From: Hyposmocoma kahamanoa
Lineage: Eukaryota; Arthropoda; Insecta; Lepidoptera; Cosmopterigidae
Assembly: GCF_003589595.1 (NCBI RefSeq)
Contig: NW_020654422.1
Coordinates: forward strand, 18,339,118 to 18,403,117
Length of the DNA stretch: 64,000 bases
Reading direction: 5' to 3'
The notes under the pieces were generated by a model, which had not been told where the DNA came from, searched no databases, and was given only the letters and a program-made list of their open reading frames with translations. Made by a program: the position numbers and the translations under genes. Position 1 is the stretch's first letter; every line of letters starts with the position of its first letter. Positions 21,345 through 32,399 of the stretch are shown here, piece by piece.

Positions 21345-21600
21345 CACACGAGCCACTTTTGAAGTGCATTGAAAATGAAAAATAGCATTGAGAATACAGT
21401 CAAGTGCACATCAAGCTTTCGTTCGAATATAGCTCCCAGTACAACGGAACAATATCCATCAATGTGTAGTTTGCTGCGCTGCCGTACCTGTCCACTAAGA
21501 GCTGTAAAGTAATATGAACATTTATTAACATTTTTTTTTAAAAGGAAATAAAGGGAGTAGAGGTGTGTTTGTGTGTGTGTGTGTATTGTGTGCATGTAGG
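21345..21600. repeat. Spacer with GT microsatellite
   Basis: A GT run at about 21565-21597 is the only clear feature. The opposite-strand frame starting in it is spurious. Confidence 0.6.
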
Positions 21601-21714
21601 TTTAATAGAAGAAAGTAATACGATAGTATGACAGCACAGTGGAATTATTTCAAATGCGAAGATAATATTAAGTTGGTGGCTAAGTCAGTAATCCTTCAGA
21701 TATGTATAATAATA

Positions 21715-22265
21715 GTTAGCCTATACATAGTCTCACTGCTGAATACATGCCTCCTTTCACAATAAGAGGGCTTGAACTGTAAGTTCTAAATGCGGATTGG
21801 GAACTTCAAACAGATCATTATATTGCTTCGCTGATGTGTGCAGGTCTCCTCACCACATTTTCCTTCATGGAAAATCTTATGGTAAATTTGATATTGAATT
21901 TCGCACTTAATTTTTTTATAATAGTGACGTCACCTAACGGTAAGCGACACGCCTATCAATAACAGTTGCAGTGCCACTCAGAGCTTAAAATACAAAGATC
22001 TTACGGGCACTGCCACTGCGTCTATCACCCTGAGACGTAAGTTGACAAGTTCCATGTCCCTGAAATTTCACTACACCATTCAAAACTTGTACGCAGTAAT
22101 GCTCACATTACAGCTTGGCGGCGAAAGTAGGTAAGGTGGCGTACTTCCCTGGACGAACACCTTCACAAGGAGCTCTACTGCTACACGAAAATTGAACAGA
22201 GATGCAAGCCCAGATTCAAACCCACGACCCTTTACTTGAGAGGCGGTAGGTCACACTAGGCTACT
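21715..22265 (-). repeat. tRNA-like SINE, family F (copy 1), split by SINE-A
   Basis: The minus-strand body (21715-21908, with GATTGGGAACTTC, CTCACCACATTTTCCTTC, GAATTTCGCAC on plus) and the head (22186-22265, with TTCAAACCCACGACCC and CTTGAGAGGCGGTAGG) are separated by a SINE-A copy. Together they match the layout of the 26.4 and 55.3 kb copies. The family resembles a widespread lepidopteran SINE (HaSE-like), by memory only. Confidence 0.8.
21909..22185 (-). repeat. SINE-A (copy 8), inserted in SINE family F
   Basis: Complete from the A tail (seen as T run) to GGAGCTCTACTGCTAC. It sits inside an older family-F SINE, so it is the younger of the two. Confidence 0.92.
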
Positions 22266-22319
22266 ACAGCTGTACGTGCAATAAAGGATTGTACATGGTT
22301 GGGGTAATTATTATAAGTT

Positions 22320-23259
22320 GTGCCAACGTCTCATGCCAACTGCACTCAAACCGCTATTTGGCAGACTTTTGTGAACCTCTTTGATGTTGCAGGTGTATTT
22401 ATAATGCTTTACTTCGCCATAACAGCGAGTAATAACCATTTTGAGTCATGTTCATGTAATATCAAAGGCAATATAAAGCTACATCTCATAAAATACGATA
22501 TATGTGAGAGAGGGGAAGATGCGAGCGTAAATTTTGGAAAGTGAACCCGAGCATGAGACTTGTATATTGTGTCATGGTACAGTCAAGAACATAAATATTC
22601 ACATTTTAGACTTTCGACCGCTCTTGTAGCAAAAGGTAAAGAGTTGGATTTAAAACTTAAGTGTCAGTGTGTACGCTAGACTTAAGATTGGGGCAATTTA
22701 CAATCTGGGCCCCAGAGTGCCTTTGAAAGATAATTTTAAAGAAATTACTGTTCTTACTATAGCTTCACGGTTTTAAGAATAAGAATAGTTTATTACGTAG
22801 GCGCTGAGACACACAACATTTGATCTTAAAACTAAAATACGACATAATAAACTTCAAACTAAAATATAATACCTACAACGAAAGTTAACACAGAAAATAA
22901 AATTGCACAGAAATACTCTAGCTAAACACATAATTATAATGATTAAAAAAAAATTTTTAATAATAACTGTATATCGCGGCGCACACAAACGGGTATTGCT
23001 TAGCTATTAGCTTCAGGCAGAAAATTTACCTGTAGTGCTGGTTTTCAGCAAGCCCGATACGAGTGAAGCACGGACTCGACTGCAAACAAAACAAAGACAT
23101 ACATAACGTATATACTAAAATATTCTCACTAAATATTATAATACGAACACATAAATAAATGAAACAGCATAAATGTAACAAATTTAATTACTTTATTAAT
23201 AGACATATACATATTTTTTATTTATTTTATATTTCATTTTTTATAAAAAAATAATTTTT
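22320..23259. other. Spacer, probable LINE 3' UTR-like stretch
   Basis: No gene. The segment 22770-22990 (TTTATTACGTAGGCGCTGAG and AT-rich continuation) resembles 3' UTRs of insect LINEs on the minus strand, but no polymerase is attached. Low certainty. Confidence 0.3.
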
Positions 23260-23548
23260 GTTTTTTTTACAATGTCAAATGACGGGACGAACATGTCGTG
23301 TACGCTACACGCCTGTCCATAACAGTTGCAGCGCCACTCAGAGCTTTGAATCGCAAAGATCTGAGGGGCACTGCCAGTGCGCCCGTCACCCTGAGGCATA
23401 AATTGACAAGTACCATGTCCCTGTAATTTCACCAGCACCCTTACCCTTCTAAACTGGAACACAGTAATGCTCATATTACTGGCAGAAATAAGGAAGGTGG
23501 CAGTATTTCCCTGGACGAACTCTTCCACAAGGAGCCCTACTGCTACTT
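23260..23548 (-). repeat. SINE-A (copy 9)
   Basis: Full-length minus-strand copy with A tail. Boundaries match the consensus (GTCAAATGACGGGACGAA to GGAGCCCTACTGCTACT). The 153-residue frame crossing it is not a gene. Confidence 0.92.
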
Positions 23549-23559
23549 GATAGATTTTA

Positions 23560-23705
23560 AGGCTTTCGTGGTCATTCACTAAATGATTGTCACTAATTAC
23601 AGGTTTCTTACCACGATATGATTTCTTTGTATCTTCCCGCGACTCACGACAATGAAAATGTTTGTGAGAAACTAGATCATATTTCTGTGTTTTTCTCAAC
23701 ACGAC
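23560..23705 (-). repeat. Dispersed repeat R5 (uninterrupted copy)
   Basis: The plus strand carries TTCACTAAATGATTGTCACT, AATTACAGGTTTCTTACCAC and GATATGATTTCTTT. It is the unoccupied relative of the target of the 11.2-kb DNA element. Confidence 0.65.
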
Positions 23706-24438
23706 GTGATTTTCATAACTGTCAAATTTTGTATTTTTTATTATTGTCTCAATAATTACCTACATGATACAATATATGTTACATTATAAAGAACAAACAA
23801 TATTGTCAAATAAAATATTTTACACAACCTTCAATAAACATCTTTCTAAACAATATAACATATGAATACATTCAATTAAACAAATTAACAAAAACAAATA
23901 AACAAAAACGTATATTGCTTTAATCCAAAATAAGCAAATATATCACTTGTGTTATGAAAATAGAGATGGCAACACCATATACATAATTTTTACGCACTAT
24001 GGTTAAAAACACTACTTTCAGCACTCTATAGAATGTGCAACTTTTCGAGCATATTAAAAACAATATTGTCGAAGCGCAGTGAGTGAAGCTAACGAAGCTT
24101 TCTTGGTACCCGTTTATTACTCGGCTGCTCCGCCAACGATGTGCATGAAATTTGAAAATGGCATAAAAACGCAATTGTATTATGTTTCGACGATTAAGTA
24201 ACCTCTAGGGCTAGCACGACAGGTTCGCTGTGGATCGTAAACCACGTGGCCACAGCGCCGTCTCATGCAGGAAGTGGGAATACCCGGGGGTTTTTAATGA
24301 GTAAGAGTCTCACATTACCACGCATGGCATCCTGCCAGCCCTACTGAAATAATTGAGGTGAAATGTAACCATGTTGTCTATGGAAAAAATATTCAATTTT
24401 AATAGTTAGTTCAGTTAGCAGCCCTAGATATCCTTATA

Positions 24439-24613
24439 AAAGAGTGCATCCAGGGAATTTCGTTCTGCGTTCCGGTTTTGAAAGGTGGTGGTGAAATTTA
24501 TATATCTTTGAAATTTAAAACTCTGAGTGGCGGTGCAACTGTCATAGGTAGGTGTGTCTCTTGCCACCAGTCGCACGACTTGTTCGTCCCGTCACTTGAT
24601 ATCATAAAAAAAA
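24439..24613 (+). repeat. SINE-A, internally deleted (copy 10)
   Basis: Keeps the GTTCCGGTTTTGAA block, then jumps to ATCTTTGAAATTTAAAACTC and the full 3' end with A tail. Confidence 0.85.
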
Positions 24614-24689
24614 ACCAATATTACTTCGCTTGCGTTATCGGCATTCAGCCAAGTTATTCCTGGATCTAATCAAACCCTATAATTATAAT

Positions 24690-24897
24690 CTCAGTATAGA
24701 GTACAGTCATTCATCCCCTAGTTTGTCGCCCTTAGATGTGGAATGTTTTCTTCAAATTTAAATGGGACCACTACTGAGATACCCTCTTTCCATCACGAAT
24801 CATCATCAATCAAATGTCGGGGTTATCGCGTAACATACATATAAAAAACATAGTCGAATTGAGATTCTCCTCCTTTTTTAAAGTCGGTTAAAAATTA
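24690..24897 (+). repeat. Dispersed repeat, GTCGGTT family (best copy)
   Basis: Reads CCTTAGATGTGGAATGTTTT, CTTCAAATTTAAATGGGACC, GAGATACCCTCTTTCCATCA, TTATCGCGTAACATACAT and ends AAGTCGGTTAAAA. Relatives are at 15.7, 36.2, 46.9 and 50.0 kb. It resembles the 3' end of an RTE-like lepidopteran retroposon, from memory. Confidence 0.75.
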
Positions 24898-25654
24898 CAA
24901 ATAAACCTAATGAAAATGATCTACTGAGTGATATAGATATATATATAATGAAATAACTTATTAATATTTAATTAGTTACCGTTAATACGCGTGTTTGTAC
25001 AACATTTAATTAATGGACCAATTTGACGTATAAATTACTGTGATCAAATTGATTGGGAGTAACAAATACATAATTATGTCTTAGCGAGATTGTCGGCATT
25101 GATAACTTTTTATTATAATTTAAATTAAAGTAGATACCATAAATTATACAGTGCATGATACGTTCACAAATATAATTAAAAATAAATAAGCAATAAGGAC
25201 AAAAATCCTTTTGTTCTTTATTTTTTATTTGTATTTGAATTTTTGATACACATTTCATGAAAAATAACCATACTTCAAAGTGTATAAGGTTCTCTTTAGA
25301 CTGTCTGAAATTTGTTTAAAATCGTTGTGAGATTTTCATTAAAAGTTGAAGTACATTCGAGCTCATCCGTATGCAACAATCAATAATTTCGAAACGCTGA
25401 CTTGAAGTAGTAATTAAATTAATTTCGTAACGTTCAGGAAACTTTAGTATATTATATTTTTCGTTTATTAAATTCCCATTGTGGGAATAAATACATCATC
25501 ATCGCATTTTCCGTTATCCCAAGAAAGTTTTTCATCATGTTACGATTATATCAAATTTTGACATTGCGTTCTACCAGAACCACAATGGTCTATGACGTCA
25601 ATACTAAAGTGATAATTTCAGGGTCAATAATGTATGTATCTTTTTAACACATAC

Positions 25655-25682
25655 TCATAGCCCCGCACTAGGGACACCCTGG
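25655..25682 (-). repeat. SINE family D body fragment
   Basis: CATAGCCCCGCACTAGGGA matches the end of family D. It abuts a family-G head. Confidence 0.6.
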
Positions 25683-25689
25683 AAACGAT

Positions 25690-26130
25690 CTCGGTGGCGC
25701 AACTGCTTGCACTGTACGCACGAGATGAAGAGGTACCCGGTGCGATTCCCGTGGGGATCAATTTGGGAAACAACTTTACTAAATTGACTCTGGTTTAGGT
25801 AAGTGCCACGGAGTGAGTTTTGTTGCTCTGGTGCTCATAGGGAATTTCTAGTTTGAGACCTTGCGTGATTGTCTGGCACATTTAATTACGGTACACGTCC
25901 GGGTCAGCGTCTACTATAAACAGCGATTTAGAAGTACACCTTCAATGCATTGTATTGCTCCTGGACAGCATCAACGCCCACCAATTGCTCCCGAGGCTTC
26001 TATCGCCCCATTCAGCGCCTTCTGGGGGCGGTAGAAACCACTTTGGGAACCATGCACTGGCCCAAAGATTAAGGACTATAAACGCCAGCTTTATTACGAT
26101 GTAAATATCAACAAATAAAACAACAACAAC
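25690..26130 (+). repeat. tRNA-like SINE, family G
   Basis: Starts CTCGGTGGCGCAACTGCTTG (A-box-like) and carries CGGTGCGATTCCCGTGGGG (B-box-like). A long body follows and ends in AAATAAAACAACAACAAC at about 26113-26131. Single copy in the window. The length of about 440 bases suggests a SINE with a long unrelated body or a composite. Confidence 0.65.
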
Positions 26131-26429
26131 AATTCTTACCCTTGATATATATAAATAAACTACAGTCGTACGTCAGAAATGCTTTTATCACATAAAAGTG
26201 ATAAAAATAATAGGAACTACATAAAACTAATTATATATACATATATGTGAATTTTAAGCATAAAAAAGTTATCAACTAATTTCTTTCGTAGAATCTTTAA
26301 ACGTTTCACCTAGAGTAATTTTGCAGATATGACCTTTATTACTCCAAGAGCGCGAATTCTTTAATTATCTTTCTTCTTCCTTGCCGTTTACGCAAATGAA
26401 TTTGTATATCATGTTTATTAACCTATTTA

Positions 26430-26697
26430 TATATCCCACAGCCGGGTATGGGTCTCCTCTCGGGCGAAGGGTTAGGCCATAGTCCACCACGAGTTGTAGA
26501 CTTCATACGTTTTCCAAGGATTGTGAACCTACTTTGACATGCAGGTTTCATGGCAATGTCTTAATTCGCCGAAAAGCTAACATTGTACATTTCACACAAA
26601 AATTCCGAGAAATTCAGAGGTTCGATCCCGGATTCGAACTCACGGCTTCTGCTTGAGAGGAGGTAGGTCAAGCCATAAGCTACCACGGGTGCTGCTG
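26430..26697 (-). repeat. tRNA-like SINE, family F (copy 2)
   Basis: The minus strand has the head GGTAGCTTATGGCTTGACCT with GAGTTCGAATCCGG. The body has AAACCTGCATG, GGTTCACAATCCTTGG and GGCCTAACCCTTCGCCCGAG. Near complete. Confidence 0.82.
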
Positions 26698-26761
26698 CAC
26701 TAAAATATAAGCCATTCTGAATTATTTTCAAAAGTATTTTCATAACAAGCACACTCTCATA

Positions 26762-26880
26762 GCCAAACTCACGAGAGAAATAAATGTAGGCTATACAAAT
26801 ATTTCTCCCAGTCCGGGAATCGCTCCCGGGACCTCTGCGTGGCAGTCCAGAATAGGAACCGTTCGGCCAGAGAGGCAGTA
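26762..26880 (-). repeat. tRNA-like SINE, family D (copy 3)
   Basis: Minus-strand head GCCTCTCTGGCCGAACGGTT, the B-box-like GGGAGCGATTCCCGGACTG region and the start of the body. Truncated. Confidence 0.82.
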
Positions 26881-27287
26881 AATATTTAGTAGTTTTATTA
26901 AAGTATTTTCATGCCATAATATTTGTTAAGTGTCTTGTTTACCAATGTAACATTTAAGCACCAATTATTTTTTGTCACAACATTTTAATAAGGAATATTA
27001 ATAGTATTCATATAGATGTGAAGTTAAGCGTTAAATACGATTCGACACACTCAAAGTACGTAATAACATTAGCATACGTGTCATAATTATAAACACGAAT
27101 AGCAACGCCTTTATATAATAATAAACTCTATTAATAACTATAATGTGTCAGTAAACGACACCAATAACCGGGCCTCAAAATGGGGAATTCCCTGTAACAA
27201 AGCAACGAAATTCCCTCTGGGGCACTATAGCAGGTCGGCAAAATTAAGACGACGTAAGTTTGTAGCAGCGTCAATTTTTATTTATTA

Positions 27288-27496
27288 TTTTTTATTGATA
27301 CCAAGTGACGGAACGAACAAGTCGTGCGCCTGATGGTAAACGACACGCCTGTCATCCTGGGATATAAGTTGAACCGTCCCATGTGCTTGTGATTTCACCA
27401 GCACCCTTCAAAACTGAAACACAGCAATAGACACATTATTACTTGGCTGTAGAAATAGGTTAGGTCGCAGTACTTCCCTTTGACGATCTCTTGCAT
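27288..27496 (-). repeat. SINE-A, internally deleted (copy 11)
   Basis: The A tail and 3' block are intact (GTCGTGCGCCTGATGGTAAA on plus). About 80 central bases are missing after GACACGCCTGTC. It ends against a family-E SINE. Confidence 0.87.
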
Positions 27497-27640
27497 ACTG
27501 GTTTTGATGGTGTCGCCATCTCTGAGGTCCCGTGTTCGATCCCCGGCTGGGTTAAAGTTGAAAAACTAACTTTTCTATATTGTCTTGGGTCTTGATGTTT
27601 GTGGTACCTTCGTTATATCAATATTACAAAAATCGAACGA
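27497..27640 (+). repeat. tRNA-like SINE, family E (copy 1, 5' end lost)
   Basis: Has GGTTTTGATGGTGTCGCCAT, GAGGTCCCGTGTTCGATCCC and the body TTTTCTATATTGTCTTGGGT. The first about 25 bases of the head are replaced by SINE-A. Confidence 0.8.
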
Positions 27641-28224
27641 CTTTTACCTTGCAATGGTCACATGTCAATTCAAAATATTACTTGTGTCCAATAGCTGTCT
27701 GATAACTTTTTTCACTTGAAAATAACGATGTTGTAGCAATAATTACTGAGAATCTGCTTCAATCTCAAGCAAAAAACATTGCAATAATGTTTGTCGCAAA
27801 ATCAACGACGAATTAAGTGCATCTAAGTCACAATTCACTATTTAGAAGCGGGTCTCAAATCTTGCCGATTAGTAGGAGTGAATAAATTTGATCTTTGAAA
27901 TTTTAATGAACCCAAATCAATGTATGTGGTATGTAATTTTTGTTGATACTGGGGCTGGTCGGCAAGATTACAGTGTGTAGACAACGATAGGGAAAAAAAA
28001 GATAAATGGCGTAAATGCGAGTTACTTCAAACTGCAAACGTCAGTAAATCTATCAACGACATATTATTGTTTAATTTTAAAACGTGTCAGAAAATACTTA
28101 ACTTTTTCTCACACAAATTCATACATATACAGGATCAATTCTGGTCATTTAAAATATATGAAGTATCTAGTACATTTTTTCCAAGTATGTTGATGTTGCC
28201 CACTACTAATTTAAATTTATCTAA

Positions 28225-28324
28225 TTGCCATCAGATTCTGGTGCACCGTACACCTGATATCACTACTTTGGCATCAGAGCAACGCAAGTGATGTTCTCTA
28301 ATATTTATTTATTTACTTTATTTA
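28225..28324 (+). repeat. SINE family E, 3' fragment (copy 2)
   Basis: GGCATCAGAGCAACGCAAGT, GATGTTCTC and an ATTT repeat, the usual 3' end of family E. Confidence 0.6.
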
Positions 28325-28366
28325 TTTCCTGGACGAACTCTTTCATAAGGAGGTCAACTGCTGTTA
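28325..28366 (-). repeat. SINE-A, short 5' fragment (copy 12)
   Basis: CCTGGACGAACTCTTTCATA then AGGAGG. Only the 5' end of SINE-A survives. Confidence 0.75.
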
Positions 28367-28537
28367 CAAACGGAGGATCAACTATGTATTGACAAAATTC
28401 GGTGATTTAGAACAAACGTTTTATATTGAACCAATAGAAGCACTACGGCACAAATAAAGGTTTTGTATGCGGTACTATTTGAGTCCATAAACGGATTAGT
28501 AACAATACTGACATACTTTTTTTAGCAATAGAATAGA

Positions 28538-28846
28538 ATATTGCACGGCTAGAGGATGTTGACACCAGTCTCTCATGTTGGAGCCCATGGACGTTGTAAT
28601 ATATTCGAAACGTAGGGACAGGTAAAGTATATTTTTTATATCACCTACACGTATAAAAAATAAATGTGCGATTAAGACCCGATTTTTAAAAATCAATTAA
28701 CTTTATTTATGTTTTTATTGTAAGAAATGACACACAAATAGAATATATCATCACTGTCATTAAATTAGAGATTCTGTAGACTGAATGCGGTGTCGTATAC
28801 ACCCTTACAACTCTAATGCTTACGTTCATTGCACAAAGCTATAAGT
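28538..28846 (+). repeat. Composite repeat flank, copy 2
   Basis: Inverted near-identical copy of 5779-6080 (GCACGGCTAGAGGATGTTGA ... ATTGCACAAAGCTATAA). It joins the SINE-A 5' end with the same unusual junction as at 5.78 kb. Confidence 0.88.
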
Positions 28847-29076
28847 AGCAGTAGCATTCCTTGTGAAAGAGTCTGTCCAGGGAAGCATTGCCACCTTGCA
28901 GATTTCTGCCGCCAAACAGTAATATAAGCATTACTGCGTTCTGGTTTGGAAGGGTAAGGTTGCTGGTGAAATTACATGCACATGGGACTTCTCATCCAGA
29001 GTGACGGGCGCAGTGGCAGTGCTCCTCAAATCTTTGTGATTTAAAGCTCTGAGTGGCACTGCAACTGTTATGGATA
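28847..29076 (+). repeat. SINE-A (copy 13), in the composite block
   Basis: Runs from the 5' boundary to GGCACTGCAACTGTTATGGA, where a second SINE-A copy takes over. The 3' end is replaced. Confidence 0.88.
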
Positions 29077-29242
29077 AGCAGTGAATAATGTGAGCATTAC
29101 TGCGTTTTGGTTTGAAAGAGTAATGGTGCTAGTAAAGTTACAGGCACATGGGACTTGTGAACTTAAGTCTCAAGGCGACATACGCAGTGGCAGTGCCCTA
29201 AGATCTTTGCGATTTCAAGCTCTGAGTGGTACTGCAACTACG
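29072..29242 (+). repeat. SINE-A, partial (copy 14), tandem to copy 13
   Basis: Starts at the AAGCAGTGAATAATGTGAGC block and ends at AGTGGTACTGCAACTACGTA. It forms an imperfect tandem with the previous copy. The 69-residue frame is a chance frame. Confidence 0.82.
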
Positions 29243-29748
29243 TACGAAATCGCCGTGTGTAACCAACCTTATACTTCAACAACAGTATAATCAAAAAACT
29301 ACCCAGTAAGCTCTTCGACCTGGGAAGTAAATAATACATAACTTTCAACTTCTCATACTGAATTATGCATAGTTTATAACAAGTATTCTTCAAATGAAAG
29401 CAACCTCTTCTAGCGGGTCAAAGTTGGAGCTCGAACATCGCACGAATGTTTTGCATTATTCAAAACATTCACCTAGTGTACCTCTTGTTATCTTTGCACT
29501 CAAAACTTCGCCACTCTACTTGAAATTGCGAAAATAATGAAGTTAGAACAACATCGGTGACGTCAAAGATTGCCGTTGCACCTGAGTGGGGTCTAAGTAC
29601 ATATTTATTACTGAGAGAAACTTCTTCCTTGCTATTAGACAACATTATAATAAAATTTAAAATGTTGCGCTAGAAAAACAAAATTGTTTTAGAATGCCAA
29701 AAATACTGACTAATGCTGGCCTGCATTTTTTAAACCTATTATTTTTAT

Positions 29749-30011
29749 TTTATTTTTTATGATACCAAGTAACAGGACGAGTCGTGCACCTGGTGAGAAG
29801 CGACATGCCTTTCCATAACAGCGCCATTTAGAGCACAAAGATCTGAGAACACTGCCATAACGTCCGTCATCCTGAGATATAAGTTGACAAATACCATGTG
29901 CCTATAATTTCATCAGCACCCTTAACTTTCAAAACTGAAACGCAGTGATGCCCACATTACTACTTTGCAGTAGAATTAGGCAAGGTGGCAATACTTCCCT
30001 TGACGAGCTTT
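29749..30011 (-). repeat. SINE-A (copy 15)
   Basis: Minus-strand copy with A tail. Slightly deleted at the ACAGTTGCAGTGCC block. It reaches CTTCCCTTGACGAGCTTT. Confidence 0.87.
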
Positions 30012-30239
30012 GTATAACGACATATGGACGGAGTGCTCCAGATTTTCTATTTGATCGAAAGAGGAAAGTGAAGTGGAGTTAAATTGAAAAGTTCCTACGC
30101 ACATTCCAAAATGGATTCCATAAAAATCGGCACATCTGAGAGGACTGAGGATTTTTTTTATTAATATGAATCAGGCAACTATGGCCTATACAATATATGT
30201 CTTAAAGACTAACATACATACAATATAAAAAGTGAATAA

Positions 30240-30470
30240 CTAATCTACTCGAATTGCACTTCTCGGCAACATGTGGCGCAATCTAGTCTTAGGTAGCCGG
30301 CTGCGGAGTTGCCGATATATGATATCCTTCGGCCAAAATTCCTCCTTCATGAAGGTCGACTGATGTTCGGTCGGCGCTATCACCACAAGGGAATCAAAAT
30401 TCACGTTGTGGAGGGACTCCAACCGCTCGACCTTCAGGATGTGTTTAACTTTTATAAAAAAAAGCCAAAG
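30240..30470 (-). pseudogene. Possible retroelement ORF1 (gag-like) fragment
   Basis: The minus-strand frame includes LHNVNFDSLVVIAPTEHQST and KEEFWPKDIIYRQLRSRLP. A hydrophobic strand, then a WP(K/S)G-like motif, then an R-rich stretch resembles the end of the ORF1 nucleic-acid-binding domain of some insect LINEs (WPxGVxVRxF). No zinc knuckles are seen. The call rests on motif style and is weak. Confidence 0.3.
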
Positions 30471-31166
30471 CCGATATCAGTGTTGCCAATTCAAGACTTG
30501 CAAAAAAAAGGTAATACAAATCTGGCTTTACGGCTATGAGTACGGGGCTCTTTTAAAATTTGTATAGTATTTAATAAGTCAATATGTTTTCGGAGAAATC
30601 AATGTGACTCTGTGAAATTCGGCGATTAATTGGTTATAACACTATTATAAAACAGAAAATAGATTGAGGACGTAAATGTTTTCAGGACGTTGCGGAGTAA
30701 CTCAAAATTGTTCGAAAGTATCACTGGCCGAAGCCTAGTGGCCGCCTTTAAGGAAGTAAACAATAACAACAAATTGCATTTTATATTGGAATTCGTGCGA
30801 AAACGGTACTTGAAACATGTTTTGTCATATTATATAGTATTTCAATAACATTTATGTATTTTTTAATTGTATAAGTTAATAATTATTTGTTTATTTTTTC
30901 GTTGATTGCATTCAAAGTTACATACTATAGCTGTCAAATTTGGCCTCTTATTTGGTGACTTTAGTCTGATGTACTCCACTATCTCCTCAAATTCCACGGA
31001 ATAATCACTCGCGACAAGTACAACAGCGTCGTCGATTTAGTCAGTATTTTGTAGCATTAACTTCGCAATAGAGTCGTTACTAATAAGTCTGATAAACTTA
31101 CGCCTGAGAAATAAGTCTCATTGTCATCAGAATATCTTAGAGAGGTTGCAAACGGCGACTTTTAGC

Positions 31167-31254
31167 AGCGATGCAAACGTGATGCAGTAGCGATGCAAAC
31201 GTGAAGCAGTAGCGATGCAAACGTGACGCAGTAGCGATGCAAACGCGATGCGAA
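31167..31254. repeat. 22-bp tandem repeat (about 4 units) inside M3
   Basis: The unit AGCGATGCAAACGTGATGCA plus GT starts at 31167, 31189, 31211 and 31233, with only single-base changes between units. Confidence 0.9.
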
Positions 31255-31311
31255 CGCGCGTTTGCAGCTATACAAACGCGCGATCGATGCAATCGCCTGT
31301 AAATCGCAAGT

Positions 31312-31605
31312 CTTTTTTTTATAATATCAAGTGACGACAAGTCGTGCGCCTGATGGTAAGCCGCCTGTCCATTACAGTTGCAGTGCCACTCAGAGCTTTA
31401 AATCGCAAAGATCTGAGAGCACTGCCACTGCGCCCGTCACCCTGAGACATAAGTTGATAAGTCACATGTGCCTGTAATTTGACCAGCACCCTTACCATTC
31501 AAAACCGGAACACAGTAATGGTGACGTTACTGCTTGGCGGCAGAAATAGGTAACGTGGCAGTACTTCCCTGGACGAACTCTTTCACAAGGAGCTCTATTG
31601 CTACT
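31312..31605 (-). repeat. SINE-A (copy 16), reference copy, inserted in M3
   Basis: This is one of the most complete copies and serves to define the family. On its own sense strand (minus here) the order is: AGTAGCAATAGAGCTCCTTG; GAGTTCGTCCAGGGAAG; CTATTTCTGCCGCCAAGCAG; a GGTAAGGGTGCTGGTCAAAT block; CACATGTGACTTATCAACTT; AGATCTTTGCGATTTAAAGC; GAGTGGCACTGCAACTGTAA; CTTACCATCAGGCGCACGAC; then TTGATATTATAAAAAAAA. There is no open frame and no convincing pol III A/B box pair, so the origin of the 5' head is unclear; it is SINE-like by size, A tail and copy number. It is flanked by an imperfect duplication of the target (AAATCGCAAGT on the left, AAAAGCGCAAGT on the right). The equivalent unoccupied site is seen in M3 at 40.4 kb. 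Confidence 0.93.
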
Positions 31606-32399
31606 AAAAGCGCAAGTGTAGCGATGCAATCGGGCGTTTCACGAACGCGCGTTTGCATCGCTGTTAAAAATCGCCGTATGTAAGCACTCTTAAGGTCAAA
31701 CATTCACACATTTAATAAATGGGAGTACTAATGAATTCACTCATTATCAGATTTCATACGATAATATATTATAAACCATTAATAATAAAACGTGACACGA
31801 AGCACAAAAATTCCAACACTTCGCCAATCTGTCACTTCCACTCGCCTTTATTCACGTGAATTAGCACCTATTGTCCGCAGCTACACAACTACACGAAACC
31901 TCCATTAGCCGTGAGGTCAATCGATCTAAACACCGATAATCGATTAGACATTACGAGAAACATTACAAGTATGTTATTATAAGGTACAATATTATTATCT
32001 ACCTTCTAGGTCGTAGACTACCTACGGCTACTAATACATCCTACTCAACTAATTAATGCTATTGGGATATGTAACTTTAACTTATAATATCTATATATAT
32101 AAACAACCATAATAACAACTCGTACTTGGCCTAGCAAAGCAGCGAAGTTACGAACATTTTTAATTAAGGTCTACTAACAATAGTCAAATTGTTTTTAAGT
32201 GAAGAACTTGTACAATTTAAATGTGGAGCCCTGAGATACATTATGTTTAAGCTCTGTTTTATCACATTATAGCTATTTTTGTCATTATCATATTTGCAAA
32301 GCAAAAATACATTTATGTTTTTATTTTATTAGATAGGGATATTTGTATTCAAAAGAGATAAATATAAGGATTTTGTCGTAAAAATATTTTATATATAGG

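Larger units (their letters stand above)
31137..31693. mobile_element. CpG-rich TTAA-type MITE M3 (copy 1), interrupted by SINE-A
   Basis: The left end reads TTAG then AGAGGTTGCAAACGGCGAC. The right end is GTCGCCGTGTGTAAC-like (here CGCCGTATGTAAGCACTC) followed by TTAA at 31690-31693. The interior is built from GCGATGCAAACG units, including a 22-bp tandem array. Similar ends and interior are at 40.4 and 51.1 kb. Confidence 0.8.

Noticed and set aside
23241..23702. A 153-codon minus-strand open frame as a gene
   Set aside because: It runs across a SINE-A and part of repeat R5. The protein sequence is the translation of repeat DNA shared with many loci.
31167..31254. A CRISPR-like array
   Set aside because: Units are contiguous 22-bp tandem repeats with no spacers, inside a MITE in a eukaryotic sequence.
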